Positions 1 to 9,499 of a DNA stretch of 44,209 nucleotides are shown here, one piece after another. Below the pieces are notes generated by a model. It did no database searches. It was not told where the DNA came from and was given only the letters and a program-made list of their open reading frames with translations. The position numbers and the translations under genes are program-made. This DNA is from an uncultured Prevotella sp. (lineage in GTDB: Bacteria; Bacteroidota; Bacteroidia; Bacteroidales; Bacteroidaceae). Numbering within the stretch: position 1 is the stretch's first letter; the number at the start of each line of letters is the position of its first letter. The stretch lies in assembly GCA_946404405.1 (NCBI GenBank), contig CAMJDL010000025.1, positions 1-44,209 of the forward strand. The letters are read 5' to 3'.

Positions 1-269
1 AGTCCCCTTGTGAGGTTTTTCTTCTTTTCTTTGGCGCTTTGCTTTTTTCTTTGTACTTTTGCGTCTTGATTATGCTCACAGGGGGACAGTCCCCTTGTGA
101 GGTTTTTCTTCTTTTCTTTGGCGCTTTGCTTTTTTCTTTGTAATTTTGCGTCTTGATTATAATTGAATTGTGCTCACAGGGGGACAGTCCCCTTGTGAGG
201 TTTTTCTTCTTTTCTTTGGCGCTTTGCTTTTTTCTTTGTAACTTTGCGTCTTGATTATAATTGAATTGT
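1..269 (+). repeat. Triplicated promoter/REP unit upstream of the RAYT gene
   Basis: Three tandem copies of one unit start at 1, 88 and 186 (87, 98 and about 84 bp). Each begins with AGTCCCCTTGTGAGG and carries a pyrimidine-rich tract. Each then has a Bacteroidetes-type promoter, TTG followed about 20 bp later by TAnnTTTG, where nn is CT, AT and AC in the three copies. At the copy junctions (about 74-102 and 172-200) a palindrome of the type CTCACA-GGGGAC-GTCCCC-TGTGAG is formed, the same REP palindrome that follows the transposase gene. The unit is too long and too uniform to be a CRISPR array. Confidence 0.85.
216..246 (+). promoter_or_regulatory. Promoter of the RAYT gene
   Basis: TTG at 216-218 and TAACTTTG at 239-246 are separated by 20 bp, matching the Bacteroidetes -33/-7 consensus. 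Transcription would start near 250, about 20 nt before the ATG at 270. Two more copies of this promoter lie upstream in the tandem repeat. Confidence 0.7.
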
Positions 270-1058
270 ATGGCAAGACAAGCAAGAGAAGTTAGCGGAA
301 CAGGCATCTATCACGTGATGATGCGTGGTATCAATAGACAAAATATCTTCGAGGACGAAGAAGACTATACTCGTTTTCTGGAGTTGCTGTTACAGATGGT
401 ATGTCCTGTAGATGACAACGGCCGTCCATTGCCCTCCCGTTGTACTTTCTATGCCTATTGTTTGATGACCAATCACGTTCACCTGCTCATCAGGGACGGT
501 GCAGAGAGTTTGGCGGAAGTCATAAAACGCATAGGTGTATCCTATGCCCAGTATTACAACAAGAAATATATACATTTCGGACATCTCTTTCAGGATAGGT
601 TTAAAAGTGAGCCTGTCAACGACAATGGCTATTTCTTCACGCTTCTTCGGTATATCCACCAGAATCCTGTTGCTGCGGGCATTACGAAGGATGTTGGAAG
701 TTACAAATGGAACAGCTGGGGAGAATACGAACGTTCAGGTAACGGTATTCAGGCTATTTGTAGTACAAAGCCTGTTTTGGAAAGAATGCCCCTTAATGAA
801 TTACGTGGACTGGTAAATGACCTGCTTCCTAAAACAGTTTCGATACTCGACTACGACAGTGGAAGCAGTGTCAGGACGGACGAGGAGATGATAGATTTCT
901 TTGTTAACAACTATAGTCTTACTCGACCGGCAGATCTACAAATCTATAGTCGTGATAGGCAAAAAGATATCCTTCGAGATGCCAAAGAATATGGTGGCAG
1001 CATTCGTCAGTTAGTCCGTCTGACGGGTATCAGTTTCACAATTATAAGGAATGCATGA
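270..1058 (+). CDS. REP-associated tyrosine transposase (RAYT, TnpA_REP family)
   Basis: A 262-residue protein of the Y1/HUH single-strand transposase superfamily. The N-terminal half shows the start GIYHVMMRGINRQNIF, the metal-binding HUH motif as NHVHLLI (near residue 72), and a downstream YAQYYNKKY segment that carries the candidate catalytic tyrosine. The C-terminus (RQLVRLTGISFTIIRN) resembles the DNA-binding tail common in this family. ATG 270 is preferred to the in-frame TTG at 261 because it directly follows the repeat and gives the usual N-terminus. The stop codon at 1056-1058 forms the first bases of a REP palindrome. RAYTs bind and mobilise REP hairpins rather than carrying classical IS ends, so this locus looks like a self-contained RAYT/REP unit. 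Length and motifs appear intact. Confidence 0.88.
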   Translation: MARQAREVSGTGIYHVMMRGINRQNIFEDEEDYTRFLELLLQMVCPVDDNGRPLPSRCTFYAYCLMTNHVHLLIRDGAESLAEVIKRIGVSYAQYYNKKYIHFGHLFQDRFKSEPVNDNGYFFTLLRYIHQNPVAAGITKDVGSYKWNSWGEYERSGNGIQAICSTKPVLERMPLNELRGLVNDLLPKTVSILDYDSGSSVRTDEEMIDFFVNNYSLTRPADLQIYSRDRQKDILRDAKEYGGSIRQLVRLTGISFTIIRNA

Positions 1059-1086
1059 CCTCACAGGGGGACTGTCCCCGTGTGAG
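1056..1086. repeat. REP palindrome after the RAYT gene
   Basis: CCTCACAGGGGGAC and GTCCCCGTGTGAG form a near-perfect hairpin beginning at the transposase stop codon. It matches the palindromes in the upstream tandem repeat and is the expected RAYT substrate. Confidence 0.8.
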
Positions 1087-1478
1087 TTAGGGTTAAACGA
1101 TAGGGTGGGGCAAAGGAATGATACTTTCGACCCGTTCCGACGTTAGTTTCCACTTGTTCCGACGGCATCTACGACCCGTTCCGATGATACTTTAGGGGGG
1201 TAAAGTGTCGTTACTACGACCGCAAAGTGACGTAACTACGGGTGAAAAGAACGTCTCGGACGACCCGAAAGTGCCATACCCTTCCAGGCTGATGCAATAA
1301 GGCCATGTTATTGCCAGATAACATAGGGTTATTAATTGATAACATAGGGTTATTGCTTGATCGTCTCTCGTACCGCAGCTTATTTGACCCACCGCAGTAG
1401 TGATGGGGCGTTGAACTGGATAGGAAGGATGGCAAGGAGGTTAAAGCGATAAGTGTTTTTGATAATAAGACAGGGTTA
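1087..1478. other. Non-coding stretch with short internal repeats
   Basis: No convincing gene is seen. CGACCCGTTCCGA occurs at 1128-1140 and 1172-1184, bracketed by ATGATACTTT at 1119-1128 and 1185-1194, so the block is partly mirrored. GATAACATAGGGTTATT occurs at 1317-1333 and 1338-1354. The open frames here lack plausible starts and protein character. The stretch may be debris of the RAYT/REP element. Confidence 0.5.
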
Positions 1479-1480
1479 TG

Positions 1481-1506
1481 ACCTCACAGGTCATCCCCGT
1501 GTGAGG
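1481..1506. repeat. Degenerate REP palindrome
   Basis: ACCTCACAGG and CCCCGTGTGAGG are the outer arms of the same REP palindrome with a shortened centre. It is the far boundary of the RAYT/REP region. Confidence 0.65.
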
Positions 1507-1536
1507 CTTTTGTTTAGCAAATTATTGCCAAAAGAT

Positions 1537-1567
1537 TTGCAAGTTATCGGAAATTTGTCTATCTTTG
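1537..1567 (+). promoter_or_regulatory. Promoter giving a probably leaderless mRNA
   Basis: TTG at 1537-1539, a 20-bp spacer and TATCTTTG at 1560-1567 fit the Bacteroidetes consensus exactly. The predicted start site falls at about 1571-1572, on the GTG start codon of the next gene. Confidence 0.7.
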
Positions 1568-1571
1568 CACC

Positions 1572-1787
1572 GTGAACAAAAAGAAAAAACGTAAAGAGAA
1601 GTTTGCTAATTGGTTGTTGGATATTGCAAAATATATCACGACGGCTGTAATAATTTCCTCAATATTTGAAGGGATAGAGAATAGAATGTATTTGTTGATT
1701 ACGGGTGTTGCTGTTGTTGGAGCCTCCTTAGGATGGGGAATGCTGCTGATACAGGACGACGACTCACCAAAAAAGAAGAAAGGGTAA
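1572..1787 (+). CDS. Small membrane protein, DUF6722-like
   Basis: A 71-residue protein starting with GTG. It has a lysine-rich N-terminus (MNKKKKRKEK), then NWLLDIAKYITTAVI and a second hydrophobic segment (about residues 38-60), and a lysine-rich end after DDD. This pattern of two membrane segments flanked by lysines resembles the small DUF6722 family of Bacteroidales; that assignment is from memory of the family's NWLLDISKY-type motif. Function is unknown. The next tiny membrane gene begins 5 nt after the stop, so the two are likely cotranscribed. Confidence 0.65.
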   Translation: MNKKKKRKEKFANWLLDIAKYITTAVIISSIFEGIENRMYLLITGVAVVGASLGWGMLLIQDDDSPKKKKG

Positions 1788-1792
1788 ACAAT

Positions 1793-1900
1793 ATGGATGT
1801 AGCAATTGGAATGATGCTTTTCATTTTTGTAATAGCAAATGTAGGTGGTCTCTATTTCTATCTTAGAGATCGTAAGCAGAATGCTGCTATGAATCAATAA
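1793..1900 (+). CDS. 35-residue single-pass membrane protein
   Basis: A short ORF of 35 codons with an ATG 5 nt after the preceding stop. It encodes MDVAIGMMLFIFVIANVGG, then LYFYLRDRKQNAAMNQ: one hydrophobic helix followed by a positively charged tail. The tight spacing to the gene before it and the clean membrane-protein pattern support it as real. No homologue is recognised. It may be a partner of the 71-residue protein. Confidence 0.55.
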   Translation: MDVAIGMMLFIFVIANVGGLYFYLRDRKQNAAMNQ

Positions 1901-1926
1901 CCGTGCTCATGTGAATCTCGAATTAC

Positions 1927-1954
1927 TCAATCAAAGGGACAGGTTTTTGATTGA
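1927..1954. terminator. Possible terminator hairpin after the small membrane genes
   Basis: TCAATCAA (1927-1934) and TTGATTGA (1947-1954) can pair, with four T residues at the start of the right arm. It lies 26 nt after the stop of the 35-residue gene. There is no long T-tract after the stem, so termination is uncertain. Confidence 0.35.
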
Positions 1955-2003
1955 ATCCTGACGAAGTGGATCAGCGGAGTCTTCAATTTCTTCAATCAAC
2001 CTT

Positions 2004-2070
2004 CAGGGAAGCCCTGAGTCAGCGTAGGTAGCGGACAGGCCCAAATTCCTACCTCTCAGCCGCTTCCCTG
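2004..2070. repeat. Palindromic element of about 67 bp, copy 1
   Basis: The element starts CAGGGAAGC and ends GCTTCCCTG. Further inside, CTGAG pairs with CTCAG and GTAGG pairs with CCTAC. A second copy lies at 31882-31949 in the opposite orientation, with mostly loop differences. It sits between two gene ends and could act as a bidirectional terminator, a MITE-like element or a structured RNA. No other feature explains it. Confidence 0.8.
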
Positions 2071-2109
2071 ATTTTAATTCTATGGATGCTTACAGAAAAT
2101 AAGGATATG

Positions 2110-2637
2110 TTACTTCGTAAACCGGCAGTCCGGATTCTCTTCCATGAAGGTTTTGGCGTAGGCTACGTAGTGCTCGGCATTGTCCGTCTGGCCTGGACGG
2201 GTGGGTTTGATATACTTGGCAGGTACGCCGCCCCATATTTCGCCGGCACCGACCTTGGTATTCTGGAGTACCAAGGCACCAGCTGCCACGATGGCCCCTT
2301 CGCCTATCTCGCAGCCGTCGAGTAGGGTAGCACCCATGCCGATGAGGGCGTGGTCGTGGATGGTGCAGGCATGCACGGTAACGTTATGTCCGATGGTGAC
2401 GTAGCTGCCGATGTGCGTGGGGCCGGTTTCATGGGTCACGTGGACACACGAGCCGTCCTGTACGTTTGAGCAGTTGCCAATGGTGATGGGCGCTACGTCG
2501 CCACGTACCACGGCATTAAACCAGATGGAGCAGTTATCGCCCATCTTGACGTCGCCAACGATGGTGGCGTTCTCGCTGAAGTAACAGTCTTTGCCCCATT
2601 GTGGGGACATTCCTTTATAACTTTTTATTAATGCCAT
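2110..2637 (-). CDS. Gamma-class carbonic anhydrase family protein (left-handed beta-helix)
   Basis: A 175-residue protein built of hexapeptide repeats (for example SENATIVGDVKMGDNCSIWF), the fold of gamma-carbonic anhydrases and the YrdA/PaaY/CaiE group. Metal-ligand histidines are visible: the HVTH segment (H66/H69) and GHNVTVH (H84 and H89, five apart as in the family). Length is normal. It would bind zinc or iron as a trimer in the cytoplasm and may hydrate CO2; many relatives have untested activity. Its start overlaps the end of the GH43 gene by 10 bp, so translation is probably coupled although the functions look unrelated. Confidence 0.87.
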   Translation of the reverse strand: MALIKSYKGMSPQWGKDCYFSENATIVGDVKMGDNCSIWFNAVVRGDVAPITIGNCSNVQDGSCVHVTHETGPTHIGSYVTIGHNVTVHACTIHDHALIGMGATLLDGCEIGEGAIVAAGALVLQNTKVGAGEIWGGVPAKYIKPTRPGQTDNAEHYVAYAKTFMEENPDCRFTK

Positions 2638-4355
2638 ATCTTTTTTCCGTTCTTGATGATGATGCCACGATGCTGCTGCGTGTCTGACACGCGACGGCCT
2701 GAGAGGTCGTAGGGTTGAACGTTGGACGTTGAACGTTGAACGTTGGACGTTGAACGTTGAACGTTAAACGTTGGCTGGATGCCAGTAGAACCAACTTCTG
2801 TAAACTGCCAGGCATCAACATAGAAGTTCTCGGCAGCGGTGACGACGAAGAAGATGGATTTGAATCCTTGGAATTTGGTGGGGTCGACCTCAATCGTTTG
2901 TTCTTCCATCTCCGTCGACGAGAAGTTGATAATAGCAGCCGACTGGAGACTCTTGGAACCGAGGCGTATTTCCAACGTGCCGGTTCCCTTGGCGCGCAAC
3001 GTGAATTTTTCAGCACCATTAGTACCGAAGTCTGCGCGCTTCTGGTTTATCCACGAACCAGCCTTCATCTTGACCTGCATGTTTCTCGAAGCATCGTTGC
3101 CTAATGTGCTGACGCTGGTGTTCTTCTCAATGTTGGTAAAGTCCTCGTAGTTCACACCGCCACAATTGCCCATGGTCTCGGCCTGCTGTAACAGGTAGGG
3201 GTTCAGATAACGGATGCCGCTGGCTCCTTTCGATGTCAGATTGGCCTTGCTGATAGTCTGTGTGGCTTCATCGACAGTGATCTCGTCAACACAGATGGAA
3301 CGGTAGGTTGACGCATCTGACGTGGTAGCCTTGGCGCTCTTCATGCCTTCCAGCAGCGAACCGTTGTGGTAGATGTGATAGTATTTCCCATTGAATTTAT
3401 GCAGGTGCGAATGGTTGTTGGGCGATGAACCTGGGTGAGGACCATATACTCCTTTATACACCCAAGAGTTAGGATCCAGGGGATTGTCGCTGACCATATA
3501 GCACATGGTGCAGGTCTCCGGCTTCGATATGGTGATGCCATTCTCCTGCTTGTATTTGTTCCAGTCTGCGTCTGAGCGATTAGCCCAGTTCGAACAATAG
3601 GTATAAACGTACTTGCCGTTGATGACGTTCAGCTCGCTGGCTTCAAAATGGTAGGGAGCCGGCAACTTGACAGCCTTTCCGTCCACAGCGGTCATCGATG
3701 GCTTGAGCTTAACGATACCGGCATTGTTAGGCAGGATGTCTGTGCCTTGAGCGTTCGGGTCGCCACCACCGAAGGTCAGCCAGCCAGTGCCGTTGTCGTC
3801 GATGACCACACCTGGGTCAAAACACCAATTGCAGGGGTTGACGCCAGGCGTATTTCCTGAAACGATAGGACCGGTCAGTGGTGATTTCCATGGTCCGATA
3901 GGAGATTCAGCCGTCAGCACACCGACATTGGAAGCCCAGTTGGCAAAATACAGGAAAAACTCGTCCTTGCCAGTAGTCTCATTGTGGCGCCACGTGACTG
4001 AGGGAGCCCACGACCTGAAGTAGCCTGAGCCCCACGAGGTACATACCTTCTTTGTGTCGATAGTGCCGTGGAAGGTCCAGTTCACCATGTCATCAGTCGA
4101 GAGGACGACAATTGACTTGATGTCACCATAATCGTTAGTGCCTTTTTTCCCGTTCTTGATGAACTGCTGGTGGTCGTTAGAACCATAGACGTACAGACGA
4201 CCGTTGTACTCCAACGCTGTCGGGTCGGCACAATAAACACAAGGGCTGATGGGATTGTTGTTACTTGTTCCCTTAAACTCGGTAGCCAGAGTTTGTGCAT
4301 CTGTCTGGATGCAGGCAGCCATAACGGCTGCAGTCATGAATAGTTTCTTATACAT
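2628..4355 (-). CDS. Secreted GH43 glycoside hydrolase with CBM6 and C-terminal tail
   Basis: A 575-residue protein with an N-terminal signal sequence. A five-bladed GH43 domain follows: CADPTALEYNGRLYVYGSND holds the catalytic base D44, WCFDPGVV the second Asp and FEASEL the acid Glu. A CBM6-like domain starts near residue 390 (AETMGNCGGVNYEDF). Substrate is likely arabinoxylan or arabinan side chains; the exact subfamily cannot be read. The end (YDLSGRRV...GIIIKNGKKI) resembles C-terminal tails of Bacteroidales secreted proteins and may direct it to the type IX system encoded nearby. Between CBM6 and tail the protein contains QRSTSNVQRSTSNVQ, which is translated DNA repeat. A weak lipobox (MAAC) makes lipid anchoring possible. 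Confidence 0.85.
   Translation of the reverse strand: MYKKLFMTAAVMAACIQTDAQTLATEFKGTSNNNPISPCVYCADPTALEYNGRLYVYGSNDHQQFIKNGKKGTNDYGDIKSIVVLSTDDMVNWTFHGTIDTKKVCTSWGSGYFRSWAPSVTWRHNETTGKDEFFLYFANWASNVGVLTAESPIGPWKSPLTGPIVSGNTPGVNPCNWCFDPGVVIDDNGTGWLTFGGGDPNAQGTDILPNNAGIVKLKPSMTAVDGKAVKLPAPYHFEASELNVINGKYVYTYCSNWANRSDADWNKYKQENGITISKPETCTMCYMVSDNPLDPNSWVYKGVYGPHPGSSPNNHSHLHKFNGKYYHIYHNGSLLEGMKSAKATTSDASTYRSICVDEITVDEATQTISKANLTSKGASGIRYLNPYLLQQAETMGNCGGVNYEDFTNIEKNTSVSTLGNDASRNMQVKMKAGSWINQKRADFGTNGAEKFTLRAKGTGTLEIRLGSKSLQSAAIINFSSTEMEEQTIEVDPTKFQGFKSIFFVVTAAENFYVDAWQFTEVGSTGIQPTFNVQRSTSNVQRSTSNVQPYDLSGRRVSDTQQHRGIIIKNGKKIWH
2714..2773. repeat. Short tandem repeat translated inside the GH43 gene
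   Basis: About eight units of the type TTGAACG/TTGGACG (7-8 bp) lie within the coding region. They encode the low-complexity linker before the C-terminal tail. Similar simple repeats occur between genes elsewhere in this window. Confidence 0.85.
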
Positions 4356-4384
4356 ATTAGTTGTAATTTTTACGTTTCATGGTG

Positions 4385-4415
4385 CAAAGGTACGATTAAG
4401 TGAGTAAAAAACCAA
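4385..4415 (-). promoter_or_regulatory. Promoter of the GH43-carbonic anhydrase pair
   Basis: On the minus strand, TTG (4415-4413) is followed after 20 bp by TACCTTTG (4392-4385), a consensus match about 30 nt before the GH43 start. Confidence 0.75.
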
Positions 4416-4540
4416 AATTTATTTGAGTTTTTTCGAGCGATAGATTGCATCGCCACACTCTTCACCTTCAGGTAAGAGAACTTTCGGCGAAGCCAAAGGT
4501 ACAAAATAATTGAGAATTGAGAAAAGTAAAAACAAAAAAA

Positions 4541-4575
4541 ATGCTGGATGCGTGAAGCGTCCAGCATTTTTTTTG
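4541..4575 (-). terminator. Terminator of the GH97 transcript
   Basis: ATGCTGGA and TCCAGCAT form a stem around TGCGTGAAGCG. It is flanked by A and T runs, so it could work in both directions. It lies directly after the GH97 stop codon on the minus strand. Confidence 0.85.
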
Positions 4576-6870
<2,295 letters not shown>

Positions 6871-6880
6871 TTATAGTATT

Positions 6881-7029
6881 AACGACAACTTATTTAGTTT
6901 TTTTTTAACGACAACTTATTTAGTTTTTTACGACAACTTAGACAACTTGGACAACTCTTTTAAAACAACCCGCAGACGGCGGTTTGCCGTCGGAGGCTAA
7001 ATGTTGTCCTATGTTGTCCAAGTTGTCGT
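6881..7029. repeat. Tandem half-repeats plus an empty inverted-repeat cassette
   Basis: Two tandem copies of AACGACAACTTATTTAG (from 6881 and 6908) lead into a 27-bp terminal repeat at 6930-6956. An inverted, slightly diverged copy ends at 7029. Between them is only a short stem (GACGGC at 6975-6980, GCCGTC at 6986-6991). The 27-bp repeat is identical to that at 10842-10868 beside the GxxExxY gene, so this looks like a gene-less version of that cassette. It fills the malQ-GH97 gap. Confidence 0.8.
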
Positions 7030-7055
7030 CATAAATTAAATATTCATGTTGTGGT

Positions 7056-9470
7056 TTACTTACGTCCACTTTGGACAATGAGAGTCTTGACAGTCTCGTT
7101 GAAGTCATCTTCCTTGAGCAGTTGCTCGATGGTGAGGTGCATACGATAGCGCCAGTAGTGGCGTGGATTAGCAGGGATGTTGATACGCTCAGCATTCTGG
7201 TCTGGCAGACGCAGGCGCTCGTCGATAGAGAGCCAGTCCTGTAGTGACAGCAGACAGAGCATCGAGGGCGATGTCAGATGACGGCTTACGATGTCCTTGG
7301 CCAGCCAGCCTGGTAGTGGGTGGGGCGCAGCACCGCCACGATAGAGCATGGTGTTGAAATAGGCCTGTGTGCGCTCTTCGTCCTCATCCCACCATTGGCG
7401 GAGTGTTGGCATGTCGTGCGTGGAAATGGTACATACCGAACGATAAGGATTACGGCTGAGATGACCGAAACGAACTTTGTCGTCCTTCGGCATTGACTGG
7501 ATTTCGAGTGACAGGATGCGCAACTCGTTCATGACCCAAGGCACACAGTCAGGTACCATGCCGAGGTCTTCGGCACAGCACAGCATGCGGGTGGCCTGCG
7601 TCAGGCGCGGCAGTTTCTTCATCGCCTCCTGATACCAGAACTGGTTATTGCGACGGTAGAAGTAGTCGTTATACAAGCGGTTGAAGTTCTGCTTCTCGCC
7701 GTCGTTCAGCTTCTCGTAAGGAGCCTGATACTGTACGGCGATACGTGGATGCCAGCGGTCCTTACGCTTATGGTCAACCAAGAACAGGTCGTCGTGACCA
7801 TAGATGCCATAGCCCTCAATCTCTTCGCGACTCAGACCTAAGGCTGGGGCAAACTGACCCTCCAGACCGGATTTCTCAGGCACAGGAATCTCCCAAATGC
7901 GGAAGAAGCCCAGGACGTGGTCGATACGGTAAGCATCGAAGTACTGTGACATCTTACGGAAGCGACGTACCCACCACTGGCAGCCGTCCTTCAGCATCTC
8001 GTCCCAGTTGTATGTGGGGAAGCCCCAGTTCTGACCGTCGGCAGAGAATGGATCGGGTGGTGCACCGGCCTGACCATTCAGGTTGAAGTACTTTGGTTCT
8101 ACCCAAGCTTCGACGCCATCGCGACTGATACCGATGGGAATGTCACCCTTCAGGATGACACGATGCTCGCGGGCATACTCATGAGCGGCATGCATCTGAC
8201 GGTCAAGATTGTACTGCACGTAGCACCAGAAGTCGGTCACTTTCTTGTCAGGCTTAGGCAGAGCCTTGGGCCATGTGGGGAATTCTGCCGTTCCGTAGAG
8301 GTCACGATAGTAGCAGAACTCAGCGTATGGCTTCAACCACTGTTCGTTGTCCGAGCAGAACTGTTTGTAGGCAGCAGTACGTTTGACTGCTGCTCCTTCC
8401 TGCTGGAACAGCACTTGCAGATACTCCATCTTAGCACTGAACATGCGCTCATAGTCAATCTGCGGCAGTGCATTCAGTTCCTGACGCAACTGTTCGAAGT
8501 GTGTTTTCTGTTTTTCATCTTTGATTTCAGGTAACTGTCTAAGGTCGGTATATTGCGGATGCAGGGCATAGATGCTAATCGAATTGTACGGATAGCTGTC
8601 CTGCCATGTGCGTGTCATATTGGTATCGTTGATGGGCAATACCTGAAGAACGCGCTGGTTAGTCTTGTCGGCCCACTCAATCATGAGTTTCAGGTCACCG
8701 AAGTCGCCCACACCGAACGAGCCTTCGCTGCGTAGCGAGAAGATGGGAATCACCGTACCGGCACCCTTCCATGGATAGACGGGGAAGTTGGCTTGTGAGA
8801 GTTCATAGACGACAACTTCGTTATCGGCTATCTCGGTTAACGAGACCGTGCGGTTCCCACACTGTTCCCAAACGGGATCCTCAACACCCAGCATTACAAA
8901 CTTGAACTCTATGGTCTGAGGCAGTAAAGCAGCATCGAGACTGATGACCCATTCGTGGTATTCATGTTCGAACATGGGCAGTGCCTTGTTGACATCCCAG
9001 TTGCCCAATGCCTCGCCGGCACCGACAATGCCTAACTGTTCGCCAATGCGAAGCTGTGGGGCACGAACCTTCAATCGTACCGTGCGCTGATATTCCGTTG
9101 TGGTGCTCAATTCGCGTTGGCAAGCCATGACGCAGTCAGTAAAGGCGGAACTATACAGATAGGCATCCTCGGGAATGTCGATCCAGTGGTCGAATACAGT
9201 ATAGCGTACACCCTTTTGAGCAGCAAACTCCAGACGGTGTGGTTCTACGAGCCATTCGTGACGGGCCTCTTCGTCGCCGCGCATGAGACTATAGTAGTAG
9301 TCAATATAAGTACCAGGCTTCAGAACTTTCGTTATCTCGACAAACCAATGCAGACCATCGAGCGTGGTCATCTTATGACGTGATGTCTTGGTAGCATCGT
9401 CAGAAAGGATATTCAGCACCAGGTCTTCACCAAAGGTGGTCTGATATTCTACATTAAACAGTATTTTCAT
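7056..9470 (-). CDS. malQ: 4-alpha-glucanotransferase with N-terminal starch-binding domains
   Basis: An 804-residue GH77 enzyme (amylomaltase/disproportionating enzyme). Residues 1-230 hold two CBM20-like domains, as in plant DPE2 and many Bacteroidales MalQ proteins. The catalytic part shows YRIDHVLGFFRIWEIP with nucleophile D517, CAEDLGMVP with acid/base E634, and STHDMPTLRQWWD with the third acidic residue. It transfers glucan segments between maltooligosaccharides and releases glucose, so the imported products of the Sus system can be used in the cytoplasm. No signal peptide is seen. It sits between the symporter gene (29-nt gap) and the GH97 gene. Confidence 0.94.
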   Translation of the reverse strand: MKILFNVEYQTTFGEDLVLNILSDDATKTSRHKMTTLDGLHWFVEITKVLKPGTYIDYYYSLMRGDEEARHEWLVEPHRLEFAAQKGVRYTVFDHWIDIPEDAYLYSSAFTDCVMACQRELSTTTEYQRTVRLKVRAPQLRIGEQLGIVGAGEALGNWDVNKALPMFEHEYHEWVISLDAALLPQTIEFKFVMLGVEDPVWEQCGNRTVSLTEIADNEVVVYELSQANFPVYPWKGAGTVIPIFSLRSEGSFGVGDFGDLKLMIEWADKTNQRVLQVLPINDTNMTRTWQDSYPYNSISIYALHPQYTDLRQLPEIKDEKQKTHFEQLRQELNALPQIDYERMFSAKMEYLQVLFQQEGAAVKRTAAYKQFCSDNEQWLKPYAEFCYYRDLYGTAEFPTWPKALPKPDKKVTDFWCYVQYNLDRQMHAAHEYAREHRVILKGDIPIGISRDGVEAWVEPKYFNLNGQAGAPPDPFSADGQNWGFPTYNWDEMLKDGCQWWVRRFRKMSQYFDAYRIDHVLGFFRIWEIPVPEKSGLEGQFAPALGLSREEIEGYGIYGHDDLFLVDHKRKDRWHPRIAVQYQAPYEKLNDGEKQNFNRLYNDYFYRRNNQFWYQEAMKKLPRLTQATRMLCCAEDLGMVPDCVPWVMNELRILSLEIQSMPKDDKVRFGHLSRNPYRSVCTISTHDMPTLRQWWDEDEERTQAYFNTMLYRGGAAPHPLPGWLAKDIVSRHLTSPSMLCLLSLQDWLSIDERLRLPDQNAERINIPANPRHYWRYRMHLTIEQLLKEDDFNETVKTLIVQSGRK

Positions 9471-9499
9471 AGTCGTATTCTTTTAATGCATATTCATAA

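Noticed and set aside
1..269. CRISPR-like array
   Set aside because: Units are almost wholly identical with no repeat/spacer division, only three copies, and no cas genes nearby; it is a promoter/REP triplication.
1192..1435. Overlapping minus-strand frames in the region after the RAYT gene
   Set aside because: They consist of translated short repeats (ITLCYQLITLCY type) with no promoter or known domain.
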